From positions 124,001 to 188,000 of the forward strand of contig CAWAFQ010000013.1 in NCBI GenBank assembly GCA_963781345.1: DNA of 64,000 bases, given 5' to 3'. The translations under genes and the position numbers were made by a program. The DNA is from JBBRHQ01 sp963781345. GTDB lineage: Bacteria; Actinomycetota; Thermoleophilia; Solirubrobacterales; 70-9. Each line of letters opens with the position of its first letter. The first letter of the stretch is position 1. The notes under the pieces were generated by a model that saw nothing but the letters and a program-made list of their open reading frames with translations, had not been told where the DNA came from and ran no database searches. Positions 26,335-36,355 of the stretch are shown in pieces.

Positions 26335-27069
26335 TCAGGCGCAGCCGACGAGGTGGAGCCCGCCGTTGGCCTCGGTGATCACTCCCACGCCCGGGGCGTA
26401 GGTCTTGAACTCGAAATCCGCGGGCTTCGGCGTCGTCGCGTGCTCGCGGATCTTGACCACCTGGCGGTAGGTGCGGCCCCCGAATCGCTCGGTCAGGCCG
26501 GTCGCGACGACCCGGTCCTTCTCGACCGCGACCCCCGGGATCCTCTCGGCGTAGAAGGTGCTGCCGAGCTTTGGCTGCGCCGGCATCAGCAGCCCCGGCC
26601 TGTTGGTGTTGCGGCCAACGCGCCACTGGCCCGAATGGCCGACGAGCTTGCCGTTCCTGTACTCGTTGACGTCCTCACCGAAGTAGTGGACCCCTCCGGC
26701 GCGGTCTTGGGCGAAGTAGTCGATCGTCCTCTCGATCAACTGGCCCGCGCTGACATCGGTGACCCTGTCCCTGACCACGGCTGTGCGAACAACCTCACCC
26801 TTGTAGACAATCGGCTTCGTTCGCTTCTGCAGCACCCGCACAACCCGCAGGTGCTGGCCCTGGTCGGTACCGGCCAGCACGCAGCGGTGGAACTTGCCGA
26901 TCGGCAGATAGCGGTTGGTGATCTTCGCCGAGTCGGCGCCGAAACCGTTTCCGGAGCGAGCCTGGGCGCTGGTCGTGCCCGATCCGCCACCGCATGCCGC
27001 GAGCGCGGCCGTGACCGCACCGAGCCCGGCAATGAGCGTCGTTTTGCGTCCTGCTGAGCTACCCCACAT
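26335..27069 (-). CDS. secreted lipoprotein of unknown function
   Basis: A 244-residue protein with a lipoprotein signal ending AALAACGGG, so it is probably anchored outside the membrane. The mature part is beta-rich with no motif I know: ITNRYLPIGKF, VVRDRVTDVSAGQLIERTIDYFAQD, VHYFGEDVNEYRNGKLVGH and a C-terminal GVGVITEANGGLHLVG. Start ATG 27069 follows AAAGGAGAC. Upstream lies the peroxidase gene on the same strand, 141 nt away. Confidence 0.75.
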   Translation of the reverse strand: MWGSSAGRKTTLIAGLGAVTAALAACGGGSGTTSAQARSGNGFGADSAKITNRYLPIGKFHRCVLAGTDQGQHLRVVRVLQKRTKPIVYKGEVVRTAVVRDRVTDVSAGQLIERTIDYFAQDRAGGVHYFGEDVNEYRNGKLVGHSGQWRVGRNTNRPGLLMPAQPKLGSTFYAERIPGVAVEKDRVVATGLTERFGGRTYRQVVKIREHATTPKPADFEFKTYAPGVGVITEANGGLHLVGCA

Positions 27070-27210
27070 CGTGTCTCCTTTCGCTGACAGTGGCACGACT
27101 ACAGCGAAGGTGGATGAGACGCCGGTGAGAGAGAGGTGAGGCGGGAATTGCCGGCGACCGGCTCCCCGGGGCTGGGGGCGTGGGTGTCTGCGGGTTGATG
27201 GTTGCCGCGC

Positions 27211-29131
27211 TCAGCCGGGCGCGAACCTGAACACATCGGGCTGGACCCTCACCTCGGTGTTGAGCTCGATGATCCGGGCCAGACTGTGGCGGTAGGTGAT
27301 CCCGAACTTGCGCCTGATCGCCCCCAGCCAGGGATCGTTTAGGTAGAAGAAGCGGTCGCCGTCGCGAAGGACCCGGAACTGGTGTCGCCACATCGCCAGC
27401 TGCAGCTCCCCGAACTCCGTCCCCGGGATGTGCGGCTCAGAGAGCATCCCCGTAAATGCGTCGAGGCGCCCGATGCGCCCGTAGACCGCCTTCAGCCGTG
27501 AGGCCAGTGTCGTTCGCCTCGTCCCCGAGGCCGCGGGCGCCTGGCTGCGGCGGGACCACGGTGCCGAAGCGGTCCCGGAGCTCGACGAAATCGAGAATGT
27601 TCGGGTCATCGATCGGATCCGACTGGTCGATCAGGGGGTCGGCCGGGATCGACTCGACGGCCTCGCCGGTGAGAGCGGCGAACGAGCGACGCGGCGCCAG
27701 CCCGTAGGCGCGGCGCAGTGCGTTGTAGTGGGGAATGCCGTGGTCGCGGCCGCGCTGAATGTCGATCGCCCCGAGGTCCTGGACGGCGCTGAAGCAGTCC
27801 GGGCTGATGTCGGGGCCGCAGACCGTGGGGTCGGGGACACCGGGCTTTGGCACCTGGAAAAGGACGCTGCGCAGCGAGTCGTCGATCTGCTCGTCGTTTC
27901 GGTACTGGCGCTCCTCGCCGAGAGCCTTCAGCATCAACCCGAGGCCGGCCTGGCGCAGGAGGCCGGGATTGCCGAAGGAGACCGCAAGCGGAATCTGGAC
28001 GATCACCTTGCCCTCCGCGAAGCCGATTGTGACCCCGGCGGCGCGGAATGCGTCGAGCTCGGATGCTGAGTAGGTACCGGGGGCAACGCGGATGTTGAAA
28101 TCGCCGTGGACCATGCTGTGGGCCCGGAACCCGACGGTGGCGAACTCGTTCTCGATTCCCGCGTCGAGGCCGGGCGCGTAGCCCCTGTAGGGGGGCAGCT
28201 TCACCCCGAGCGCCGGCAGGAACTGCTCGTAGGTGACGTACTGCTCCTCGGCGTTGAGCACGCGGCGGGCGATCTGGAATCGCAACTCGGACGGCAGGCG
28301 CGACGGGAGCAGGCTCAGGATCCGGTTGTGCTCCCTTGCGAACAGGGTCTGGATCGCGGCCAGGGCGACGTTCTCGTTGGCACGCCCGTCACCGGCGATG
28401 AAGGCGTCAGCCGGATGCCCTGCGAGTGCGCCGACGTGCTGCATCGGCGGCGTCGAGCCGGCGTTGGCGCGGGCGGATGCGGTCGGCAGGTAGCCACCGG
28501 GCAGAAGCAGGCGGGCCGAGTTGTCGGAGGGGTCCGCGTCGAGTCGGCCGGCGCGCAGCCAGTCGAGCCGCGAGGCACCGACGCCGTAGACGTTGGAGGA
28601 GTCGATGTAGCTGCTGAGGGTGTTGACCTGCTGTCGCGGCGACGAGTGCGTGGTTCCGCTGCCGGGTGCAGCGGGGGTGCGGTTGAAGCCGATCGAGCCG
28701 AGGTCGTTGCTGAATGCCTCGAGCGGATCGGTCGCGGAGAAGCCGATCGGCGCCGATTCCCCGCCCGTCTCGGCCCGCCTGCCGATGTCGTGGTCGATGA
28801 ACTGCCCCCAGGCCCAGCCCCATTGCGAGGCGTCGTTCTCGGAGAAGAGATTCTGGCCGCCGTCGTTGAAGATGCGATTGCTGACGTAGCGTGGCGGCGG
28901 ACCGGCGGCAATCCTCCGGACGCCGTCCGCATATCGTGGCGGGGCGACGCGGAGGTATCGGGTCTGCGCTTTGCCCCATCCCGGGTGTCGCAGGTTGTTG
29001 CCGCTCCCGTCCAGGCTGCGGATCGAGACGCCCGTCGCCGCGCGCCCGCTCGCCGCCGGCCCGAGCAGCGACAGCAGTGCGGCGGCCGTCGCGGCCAGCC
29101 CGATGCCCCGTGCCCAGTTCGGCTTCTCCAC
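27211..29131 (-). CDS. animal-type haem peroxidase, copy 1, frameshifted
   Basis: A secreted peroxidase of the peroxidase-cyclooxygenase superfamily, about 640 residues. The N-terminal signal is followed by SIRSLDGSGNNLRHPGWG. The distal haem site is GQFIDHD, and the proximal His is in VGFRAHSMVHGDF. The frame fails near 27523-27526 (four C on the plus strand where three fit); after it TRRTTLASRLKAVYG continues and matches the second copy at 33561. GTG 29131 is the likely start because the signal peptide begins there; an in-frame ATG lies at 29173. It would use H2O2 to oxidise small substrates outside the cell. Confidence 0.85.
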
Positions 29132-29280
29132 GACTCCGATGATGACGGTTGGACCACGCTGCGCGCGGAGCACGACCTCGAAGCGCCTCCCTCGCGGCGG
29201 TGGCGTCGATCCCCGATCGCCGCTAGGAGTAGCGTTCGTCCCCCGGTCCCACCCGCCGGGGTTCTGCCGGAAGCAGGCTG

Positions 29281-30480
29281 ATGACCAACAACGACCCCGA
29301 GAGCCCGAAGCCGCGAGTCGTGATCGCGGGCGGCGGCATCGCCGCGATCGAGGCGATGCTGGCGCTGCGAGACCTGCTCTCCGATCAGGTCGAGATCGAC
29401 CTCTGCGCTCCCCGGGCGGAGTTCGTCTACCGCCCTTTCGCCGTCGGCGAGCCCTTCGGAGTCAGTGAGGTACTTCGCTTCGATCTCGGTGAGCTGGCCG
29501 CCCTCCGCGACGCTCGTTTCGTGCCCTCCAGCGTGGTCGAGGTTGACGGCGATGCGAGCCTGGTCAGGCTCCGGGACGGGGACGAGCTTGCCTACGACCG
29601 CCTAGTCATCGCCTGCGGGACGAAGTCCCTTCTCGGGGTCGAGGGCGCGGCGACGTTCTGGGGCGTCTCCGACGAGCCCGGGGTGGCCGAGGTGATCGGC
29701 GATCTCGAAACCGGAGCAGCCGAGAGCGCCGTGTTCACGATGCCGGCCGGCTTCGGCTGGCCGCTGCCGCTATATGAGCTCGCCCTGCTGACGAGAGAGC
29801 GGCTCCGGAGTCTGGGGAGGGATCGGATCCGGCTCACCGTCGTCACCCCCGAGGCGGCGCCATTGGGGGTCTTCGGCGTCGGCGCCAGCGAGGGGTTGGC
29901 CAGGCTCTTGGCTGAGCGAGAGATCGAGGTGGTGGTGGCTGCGCGTCCGGTGAAGTACGCCGGGGGCCGGTTGCAGGTGGTGCCCGGAGAGGAGATCGAA
30001 GCCGATGCCGTGATCAGCATGCCCCAGCTCGAGGGCCGGCGGATTCGCGGCGTCCCCTGCGATCAGGACGGGTTCGTCCCGGTCGACCCCCATGGGCGTG
30101 TCGTCGACCTCGAGGCGGTGTACGCGGCCGGAGACATCACCACATTCCCGCTCAAACAGGGCGGACTCGCTGCCCAGCAAGCCGACTGCGTTGCCCAGCT
30201 GATCGCCCGCGACCTCGGCGCCGTGGTCGAGGCCACGCCGTTCAAACCGGTGCTCCGGGGCGTCTTGATGACCGGCGGAAAGCCGCGGTACCTGAGCGGC
30301 GAGCTCACCGGGGGACACGGCGAGACCTCGGTCCTCACCGACCACATGCTCTGGTGGCCGCCGGGGAAGGTCGTCGGCAAGTACATAACGCCGTTTCTGG
30401 CCTCGCTCTCGGGATCCGCCCTGCAGCCCCCCGGCCCCACCGGCATCGACTCGGTCGAGATCGAGCTAAACGACTCCTGA
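29281..30480 (+). CDS. FAD-dependent pyridine nucleotide-disulphide-type oxidoreductase
   Basis: A 399-residue protein of the Pyr_redox_2 family, similar to sulphide:quinone reductases and NADH dehydrogenase-2-like enzymes. FAD loop VVIAGGGIAAIEAMLAL near 13-29 and second flavin motif YAAGDITTFPLKQGGLAAQQAD. No redox-active CxxC is visible, so sulphide oxidation is unproven. It sits between two secreted peroxidase genes in the opposite orientation to both. Confidence 0.78.
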   Translation: MTNNDPESPKPRVVIAGGGIAAIEAMLALRDLLSDQVEIDLCAPRAEFVYRPFAVGEPFGVSEVLRFDLGELAALRDARFVPSSVVEVDGDASLVRLRDGDELAYDRLVIACGTKSLLGVEGAATFWGVSDEPGVAEVIGDLETGAAESAVFTMPAGFGWPLPLYELALLTRERLRSLGRDRIRLTVVTPEAAPLGVFGVGASEGLARLLAEREIEVVVAARPVKYAGGRLQVVPGEEIEADAVISMPQLEGRRIRGVPCDQDGFVPVDPHGRVVDLEAVYAAGDITTFPLKQGGLAAQQADCVAQLIARDLGAVVEATPFKPVLRGVLMTGGKPRYLSGELTGGHGETSVLTDHMLWWPPGKVVGKYITPFLASLSGSALQPPGPTGIDSVEIELNDS

Positions 30481-30493
30481 GCGCGAGCTCGGA

Positions 30494-31960
30494 TCAGTCG
30501 CGGCAGATACTCTCGATCAGCTCGAGGTACCCGGCGAGGTGGGCGATCGTCAGCGAGCTCCCCGTCGCCTGCGCGCGGGCGCCGATTCCCAGCTCCTCGC
30601 GCAGGTGTGGCTCGGCCAGCAGCCGCTTAAGGGTTCTCGCGAACCCGGCGTCGTCACCGGGTTCGACGAGCACCCCGGAGACACCGTCGACTATCTGCTC
30701 CTCGATCCCCCCGATGCGCCTCGCCAGTATCGCCTTGCCCTTGAGCATCGCCTCGGCTATTGACAGACCGAAGGCCTCGCGAGCGGCGTTGTGGACGACG
30801 ACGTCGGCCCGCCGCTGCAGCGCGTTGACCATGATCGCGTTCTCATCGAGGTCATCAAGGGGCAGCTGCAGAAGATGGACTCGCGCCCTGGCCCGGTCCT
30901 CGAGGCCACCGCGAAGGGCCCTGAGCTCTTCCAGCACCTCGCTCTCCTCGGTCCGTCCGCCCAGCGCCTCGACGGCCGGGCCGGCGATGGCCAGGTGAGC
31001 GCCGGTGTCAGCGCACTCGGCGGCAAACAGCTCGAGCAGCTCGAGCTGGCCCTTGAGCAGCTCCCACCCCGAGACCTGCAGGACCAGTGGAGCCTGGGCC
31101 GGAAGCGTATCGTCCTGATCGATCTCGGCAACGGCGCCAAGGCGGAAGGGGGAGCCGTCGGAGCGATCGAAGACCGGAGGGGTCTCCATGCCCGAATCCG
31201 TCAAACCCATCTGGTCGAGAACCGCCAGGACCGCCTCCGGGCGCAGGCTCTGGTTCTTCGGGGAGAAAGGATCAACCGAGGGTTGCAGGACCCCGACCCG
31301 ATCGGGCGGGATCATCTCCCAGGCGTACTCGCGGCGCGAGAAGACAAAGAGATCGGCGTCGGCTGACATCGGCCAGAGGAACTCCCAGGCCTCCCTTGCC
31401 CAGGCGTTCGGCTCTTCGATGCCGAGATGCCAGCGGCAGATCACCTTTGCGCCTGCTTCCTTCATCGGCCGCACGAGTCCCGGCAGGTCGTGCAGGAAGA
31501 CGACGTCCCCGGACCGGACCCGCTCAGCGAGGAGCCCGGCCTGCTCGGTGGCAACCTCTTCGATCATGCGACGCTCGCCGGAGCCCAGCGGCCCGCCATC
31601 GCCCTCCGAGCCGTAGAGGCGGTGGTAGATGCGCCGGTTGACGGTATGGAACCCATGATCGGCGGAGGCCGCGAGCCAGTGGGCGTCGAGCCCGACGTCG
31701 CGCGAGTAGCCGAGCAGCGAGCGAAGCATCTCGGCAACGCCGGTTCCCTCTCCACTGGTGCCGGCCTCGGAGTAGCTGATATGCCAGATGGCACGGCCCG
31801 CGAGACCATCGCCCGCCTGCTCAGCGGCTCGCTCGGCCCGACGGCAGCTGACCGGGTCGACCGCGGAGAAGAGCGCCCGGGAGCGCCTCGGGACGCGCAG
31901 CTCGCGAATCGACACCTGGTTGGGGGTCACGGCCCTCATCGGGCGAGCCATTTCAGCCAC
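30494..31960 (-). CDS. GT4 glycosyltransferase, trehalose synthase (TreT)-like
   Basis: A 488-residue retaining glycosyltransferase. Seen are WHISYSEAGTSGEGTGVAEM, VVFLHDLPGLV, CRWHLGIEEPN, and a C-terminal donor-binding part with REAFGLSIAEAMLKGKAILA. The arrangement resembles TreT, which makes trehalose from ADP- or UDP-glucose and glucose. The start is GTG 31960. Only 3 nt separate it from the Usp gene upstream, so they form one transcript. A protective sugar role with a stress protein is plausible; the donor is not determined. Confidence 0.72.
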   Translation of the reverse strand: MAEMARPMRAVTPNQVSIRELRVPRRSRALFSAVDPVSCRRAERAAEQAGDGLAGRAIWHISYSEAGTSGEGTGVAEMLRSLLGYSRDVGLDAHWLAASADHGFHTVNRRIYHRLYGSEGDGGPLGSGERRMIEEVATEQAGLLAERVRSGDVVFLHDLPGLVRPMKEAGAKVICRWHLGIEEPNAWAREAWEFLWPMSADADLFVFSRREYAWEMIPPDRVGVLQPSVDPFSPKNQSLRPEAVLAVLDQMGLTDSGMETPPVFDRSDGSPFRLGAVAEIDQDDTLPAQAPLVLQVSGWELLKGQLELLELFAAECADTGAHLAIAGPAVEALGGRTEESEVLEELRALRGGLEDRARARVHLLQLPLDDLDENAIMVNALQRRADVVVHNAAREAFGLSIAEAMLKGKAILARRIGGIEEQIVDGVSGVLVEPGDDAGFARTLKRLLAEPHLREELGIGARAQATGSSLTIAHLAGYLELIESICRD

Positions 31961-31963
31961 CTG

Positions 31964-32893
31964 TCAGGTCGAGGAATGAGCGCTGCCTCCCTCCGCTGCC
32001 GGCGCGAGGCCCAGTGGGTCCTCTCCGGCCTTTCGTGGAAGCACCAGGACCGGGCACGGGGCCGAGCGCATCACCTCGGCCGAGACGCTGCCGAGGAGAG
32101 TCCGTCGTATCGGCCCGTAGGCGCGGGAGCCGAGGACGAGAAGATCGAGCCCGTCCGCAGCCGCAAGCAGCTCGGCCGGCGGATCTCCGTGCCGCAGGTT
32201 CTGGCTGACCTCGAGCCCCGAGGGCGCCGCTCCGGCTGCCTCGTCGAGCACCGTGCGCAACTTCTCGTCGCGCCCGCCCTCGAGCTTCTCCTCGCTCAGC
32301 ATCGACAGGACCGCGCCGACCACGTCGGTGGAGAACGGGGGGGCCACCGCGATCGCATCGAGGCTACCGGCGTGGACACGGGCGGCGAGCGCCGCAGCCG
32401 CGTCGAGCGCGGAGGTCGATTCCGGTGAGCCGTCGACACCGACACCGATCCGACTCAGCATGTGCTCTTTCTGCTTCGCAAAACCGGAGGGGGCGATCGC
32501 AATCGGGCACTCCGAGCCCGAGAGCATCGTCGTGCCGAGGCTGCCGAGGAGGACCTGACCAACCGAGCCTCGGTGGGCTGATCCGAGGACGACCGAGACC
32601 GGATGCTCGGATTCGATCAGGCCGCTGAGAGCGCGACCAGGGGACTCGTCAAAGAGGGTCACCGTTTCGACCTCGAGCCCGGAGAGGACATCCCTCGCCT
32701 TCGCAAAGAGGGGCTCGGAGTCAGCCTCCGCCTGCTCCCGGAGCTCGTGCTCCCTGATCAGATACGGCGGTACCCGCTGGACGGTTGCGACCAACGGCTT
32801 AGCCCCCAGGGCCTGCGCCAGCGCTCCGCCTAGGGCGAGGGCGTCATCGGCATTCTCGGTGCCGTCGTAACCAATGATGATCTTGCGCTGCAT
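31964..32893 (-). CDS. double-domain universal stress protein
   Basis: A 309-residue protein with two UspA domains in tandem: the first begins KIIIGYDGTENADDAL, the second RIGVGVDGSPESTSALD. Each ends with a nucleotide loop (LGSAHRGSVGQVLLGSLGTT; LGSRAYGPIRRTLLGSVS), matching the G-2x-G-9x-G-S/T ATP-binding motif. Start ATG 32893 has GGAGGTGAG before it. It is first in an operon with the TreT-like gene. Confidence 0.88.
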   Translation of the reverse strand: MQRKIIIGYDGTENADDALALGGALAQALGAKPLVATVQRVPPYLIREHELREQAEADSEPLFAKARDVLSGLEVETVTLFDESPGRALSGLIESEHPVSVVLGSAHRGSVGQVLLGSLGTTMLSGSECPIAIAPSGFAKQKEHMLSRIGVGVDGSPESTSALDAAAALAARVHAGSLDAIAVAPPFSTDVVGAVLSMLSEEKLEGGRDEKLRTVLDEAAGAAPSGLEVSQNLRHGDPPAELLAAADGLDLLVLGSRAYGPIRRTLLGSVSAEVMRSAPCPVLVLPRKAGEDPLGLAPAAEGGSAHSST

Positions 32894-33011
32894 CTCACCT
32901 CCGGGTCGCGACTCTTGTGGACAACATACGTTAGGCGCGAGCAGCCCGCCACGCATCGGGGATTTCCCACACTCCCCCAGCGGTTGACCCGACCCCCTGG
33001 AGGTCTGGAAC

Positions 33012-33434
33012 TCAGCCCTGTGCGGCGCCCCGCCCCGCGTTCTCGCCGTCGAGCTCCGAGACGAGGCGCCGCACGCGATCACCGATCTCATCGCGCGTCC
33101 GCCGCACCTCCGCGACGGCGCGATCCTTCGGATCCTCCAGCTCCCAGTCGAGGTAGCGCCTGCCCGGAACGAAGGGGCACTCGTCACCGCAGCCCATGGT
33201 CACGACGACGTCGGCCCACTCGGCGTCGGCCGGTTCGAGCCGCCTGGGGACACGATCGGAGAGGTCGATCCCCAGCTCCTGCATGGCCCGGGCGACGGCG
33301 GGGTGGACGCGGTCGCCGGGTGTGGTCCCCGCCGAGCGGGCCTCGTGGCGGCCCTCCGCGGCCCGGGTGAAGAGCGCCTCGCTCATCTGCGAACGGCCCT
33401 CATTGTGGAGGCAGACGAATAGGACGTTCGCCAT
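33012..33434 (-). CDS. arsC: thioredoxin-coupled arsenate reductase/low-MW phosphatase family
   Basis: A 140-residue protein with the CX5R loop Cys8-Arg14 (VCLHNEGRSQ), and redox Cys82 and Cys86 in TMGCGDECPF. This matches the S. aureus ArsC type, which reduces arsenate to arsenite with thioredoxin. ATG 33434 follows GGAGGCGC. There is no arsenic efflux pump or ArsR in the window, so it stands alone; a general protein phosphatase role is the alternative. It is 126 nt after the copy 2 peroxidase stop and on the same strand. Confidence 0.83.
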   Translation of the reverse strand: MANVLFVCLHNEGRSQMSEALFTRAAEGRHEARSAGTTPGDRVHPAVARAMQELGIDLSDRVPRRLEPADAEWADVVVTMGCGDECPFVPGRRYLDWELEDPKDRAVAEVRRTRDEIGDRVRRLVSELDGENAGRGAAQG

Positions 33435-33560
33435 CAGTGCGCCTCCGCACCCCTGCCATCGGGACGGGTGAAGGCGGCGACCGAGAAGACCACGTCCGCT
33501 ACTCCGGACGGACCCAGAGGGCATCGAGACCCCGGAACGCTCCTCGCCGGTGCACGGGTC

Positions 33561-35485
33561 TCAGCCTGTTCCGAAGCGGAAGACGTCCGGCTGCACCACG
33601 ACTCCGGTGTCCAGACCGATGATCTCGGCCAGGCTGTGGCGGTAGGTGATTCCGTAGCGCCGCCGGATCTGCCCGAGCCAGGGATCATTGGCGTAGAAGA
33701 AGCGGTCGCCGTCGCGCAGGGCCGTGAACTGGCGCCGCCAGATCGCGAGCTGAAGCTCACCGAGCTCGGTCCCGGGGACATGGGGCTCGGACAGCATTCC
33801 GGTGAACGCGTCGAGGCGGCGGAGACGGCCGTAGACCGCCCTCAGCCGTGACGCCACCGCCGTCCGCCTTCTCCCCTGCGCCGTCGTGGCCGTGGGCGCC
33901 GGAGGCACGAGGTTGCCGTATCGGTCCTTCAACTCGACGAAGTCGAGGATGCTCGGGTCGTTGATCGGATCGGCCTGGTCGATCGCGGGATCGGCGGGGA
34001 AGGAGTCGCTGGCCTCCCCGGTCACGGCGGCGAAGGAGCGCTTCGGCGCCAGGCCGTAGGCGCGCCGAAGCGCGTTGTAGGGGGGTATCCCGTGGTCGCG
34101 CCCGCGCTGGATGTCAATCGCTCCGAGGTCCTGGACCACTGTGAAGCAGTCGTGTTCGATCGTCGGGGCGCCACAGACGGTCGGGTCGGGGATGCCCGGC
34201 TTCGGGACCTGGAAGAGGACGCTGCGCAGCGAGTCGTCGATCTGTTCGTCGTTTCGGTACTGGCGCTCCGCAGTAAGCGCCCTCAGCATCATCCCGACGC
34301 CGATCTCGCGCAGGAGCCGGGGATTGCCGAAGGCGACGGTGAGGGGAACCAGGAGCGCGACCCCGCTGCCGCCGTCGGAGGAGACGCCGATCCCGATCGA
34401 GCGGAAATAGTCGAGCTGGGCCTCGGAGTAGGTGTCGCCCGCGACGAAGATGGTGAAATCCCCGTGGACCATGCTGTGGGCGCGAAAGCCGACGGCGGCA
34501 AACTCGTTCGCGATTCCGGCGTCGAGGCCCGGCCTGTAGCCACGGTAGCGGGGCAGCCTCACCCCCAGCGCGGGGAGAAACTGCTCGTAAGTGACGTACT
34601 GCTCCTCGGCGTTGACAACCCGGCGGGCGATCTGGAAACGCTTCTCCGCCGGCAGGCCGGAGGGCAGTTCGGCGACGACCCGGTTGTGCTCGCGGGCAAA
34701 TAGCGTCTGGATCGCGGCCAGGGCGATGTTCTCGTTGGCCCGCCCATCACCCGCGACGAAGGCGTCGCCGGGGTGACCGGCAAGGGGACCCATGAGCTGC
34801 ATCGGGGGGGCGGCGAAGTCGCCGCGGGCAGACGCGGTCGGCAGGTAGCCCGCGGGGAGCAGCAGCTTCGCCGAGTTGTCGGCGGGACGCCCGTCGGCCC
34901 TGCCTGCCCGCAGCCAATCGAGTCGCTTGCGGCTCACCCCGTAGACGTTGGAGGCGTCGATGTAGCCGCTGCTCGTGTTGACCTGCTGGCGGGGAGAGGT
35001 GCGGCTGGTGCCCGTCCCGGGCGCCGCCGGCGTGCGGTGAAATGCGATCGAACCGAGGTCGTTGCGGAAGGACTCGAGAGGGTCGGCCGAGTTGAACCCG
35101 ATCGGCGCCCCCTCCCCCCTGCCTCGACGCGTCTTCCGACGTCGTGGTCGATGAACTGCCCCCAGGCCCAGGCCCACTGCGTGATGTCATTCTCGGAGAA
35201 GACATTCTGGCCGATGTCGTTGAAGATCCGGTTGCTGATGTAGCGCGGCGGGGGCCCTGAGGCCATCCTGCCGACTCCGTCCGCATAGCTCGGGGGCGCG
35301 ACCCGCAGGTAGCGGGTGCGCGCCTTCCCCCAGTTCGGGTGGCGCAGGTTGTTGCCGGTCCCGTCCAGGCTGCGGATCGAGGGCACCGCCGCCAGCCCGT
35401 TTGCCGCCGGCCCGAACAGCAACAGCGAGGCGGCAACCGCCGTAATTAGCCCGATGCTCCGTGCACAGCTCAGCCTCTTCACCAC
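33561..35485 (-). CDS. animal-type haem peroxidase, copy 2, frameshifted
   Basis: Paralogue of the protein at 27211-29131, with the same order of motifs: SIRSLDGTGNNLRHPNWG, GQFIDHD (distal His), VGFRAHSMVHGDF (proximal His) and YRHSLAEIIGLDTGV at the end. The frame is lost near 35114-35119 (six C on the plus strand where seven fit), joining RRVEAGG to EGAPIGFNSADPLE. GTG 35485 or 35482 starts the signal peptide. No obvious residue loss at the active site in either copy. Confidence 0.85.
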
Positions 35486-35807
35486 CTCAATGATTGACCG
35501 CCGAAGCGCGATCACCTGAGAACGCCTCCGGGGAGTCGCGATTGTCTCCAGCCCCAGCGGCTGGGTTCCCGTCGGACGCAGCCTAATGGCCAAGGACAAA
35601 CCCTGGTTACACAGCCGCCGGACCCGCACACAAGGAGCAGCCGTTGACGCCCCGTCGTCGAGCCGGGGAAGCCCCAGCGTTGGATCCCCAATCCGCCCGT
35701 CCAGCTCGACCTGAACCGATGAAATCGTCGATCAGCTGCCGGGGGTCGGATCCCTCCCGTAGTCGCTTGCTGGCAAGGCATCCTCGAGGGGGGATACTGC
35801 GCAGGCG
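35486..35807. other. 322-nt intergenic region, start of the accessory block
   Basis: No convincing gene. It holds the promoter of the peroxidase gene on one side and the promoter at 35770-35798 on the other. No clear repeat is visible. Confidence 0.4.
35770..35798 (+). promoter_or_regulatory. promoter of the SnoaL-like gene at 35808
   Basis: CTGGCA and GATACT with a 17-nt spacer; GATACT ends 9 nt before the ATG. The spacer and the nine bases after it nearly match the region before the gene at 39695 (CGAGGGG, GCRCAGGCG). Confidence 0.6.
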
Positions 35808-36228
35808 ATGTCGCAGGAGAACGTAGATCTCGTCGCGGGCCTCTATGGGGCGGGGGCGACCATGAACAAGGACGAATTGCTGGCCGCTGCCCGAGCTGAT
35901 CCGGCAGGTTGCCGATCCGGAGATCGAGTGGGTCGAGGACCCCACTCGAGCCGATGGTCACACCTATCGTGGTCACGACGGCGTGCAGCAGTCCTTCGAG
36001 CGCTGGCTCGACGGCTTCGACGAGTACGGCTTCGAGGTCCAGCGGATCATCGACTGTGGTGATGACGTGCTGGTGTTCGCCCGCGAGGAGGGCAGGGGCG
36101 CGGCCAGTGGCGCCCGGGTCAGCGCCGAGATCTACCAGGTGCTCACGATCCGCGACGGCAAGGTCCTGAGGTTCCGCGAGTTCTACGACAAGGCACGGGC
36201 CCTCGAAGCCGCCGGGCTTGAGGAGTAG
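35808..36228 (+). CDS. SnoaL-like protein, frameshifted
   Basis: The start MSQENVDLVAGLYGAGATMNKDELLAA is followed by a break near 35885-35895; another frame continues PELIRQVADPEIEWVEDPT and ends ALEAAGLEE at 36228. The combined product of about 139 residues fits the NTF2-fold family of the neighbours. One extra base explains the break. Its last 30 nt and the 12 nt after them are identical to the junction after the gene at 39695. Confidence 0.75.
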
Positions 36229-36231
36229 GCG

Positions 36232-36297
36232 ATGTCGCAGTACACGTGGGCTGGTACCTCAGAAGCCAGTCGCTACGTACCGAATAGTCAGGATTGA
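36232..36297 (+). pseudogene. truncated start of a SnoaL-like gene
   Basis: ATGTCGCAG follows the upstream stop exactly as before the intact gene at 40091, but the frame then reads YTWAGTSEASRYVPNSQD and ends. Only the first three codons of the family remain; the rest looks deleted or replaced. Confidence 0.5.
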
Positions 36298-36322
36298 CGC
36301 TGGTTTGCGTCACGCCTAGCCT
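36294..36322 (+). promoter_or_regulatory. sigma70-type promoter of the secreted protein at 36356
   Basis: TTGACG and TAGCCT with exactly 17 nt between them; the start would be near 36329, about 27 nt before the ATG, with GGGAGGGG in the leader. Confidence 0.7.
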
Positions 36323-36355
36323 GTCCCTGTCCACAATTGGGAGGGGAATTGCGAA

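Noticed and set aside
28106..29281. Plus-strand open frame over the first peroxidase
   Set aside because: Antisense shadow of the peroxidase; no start signal or motif.
33012..33434. Arsenic resistance operon
   Set aside because: Only ArsC is present; no ArsR, efflux pump or methyltransferase next to it.
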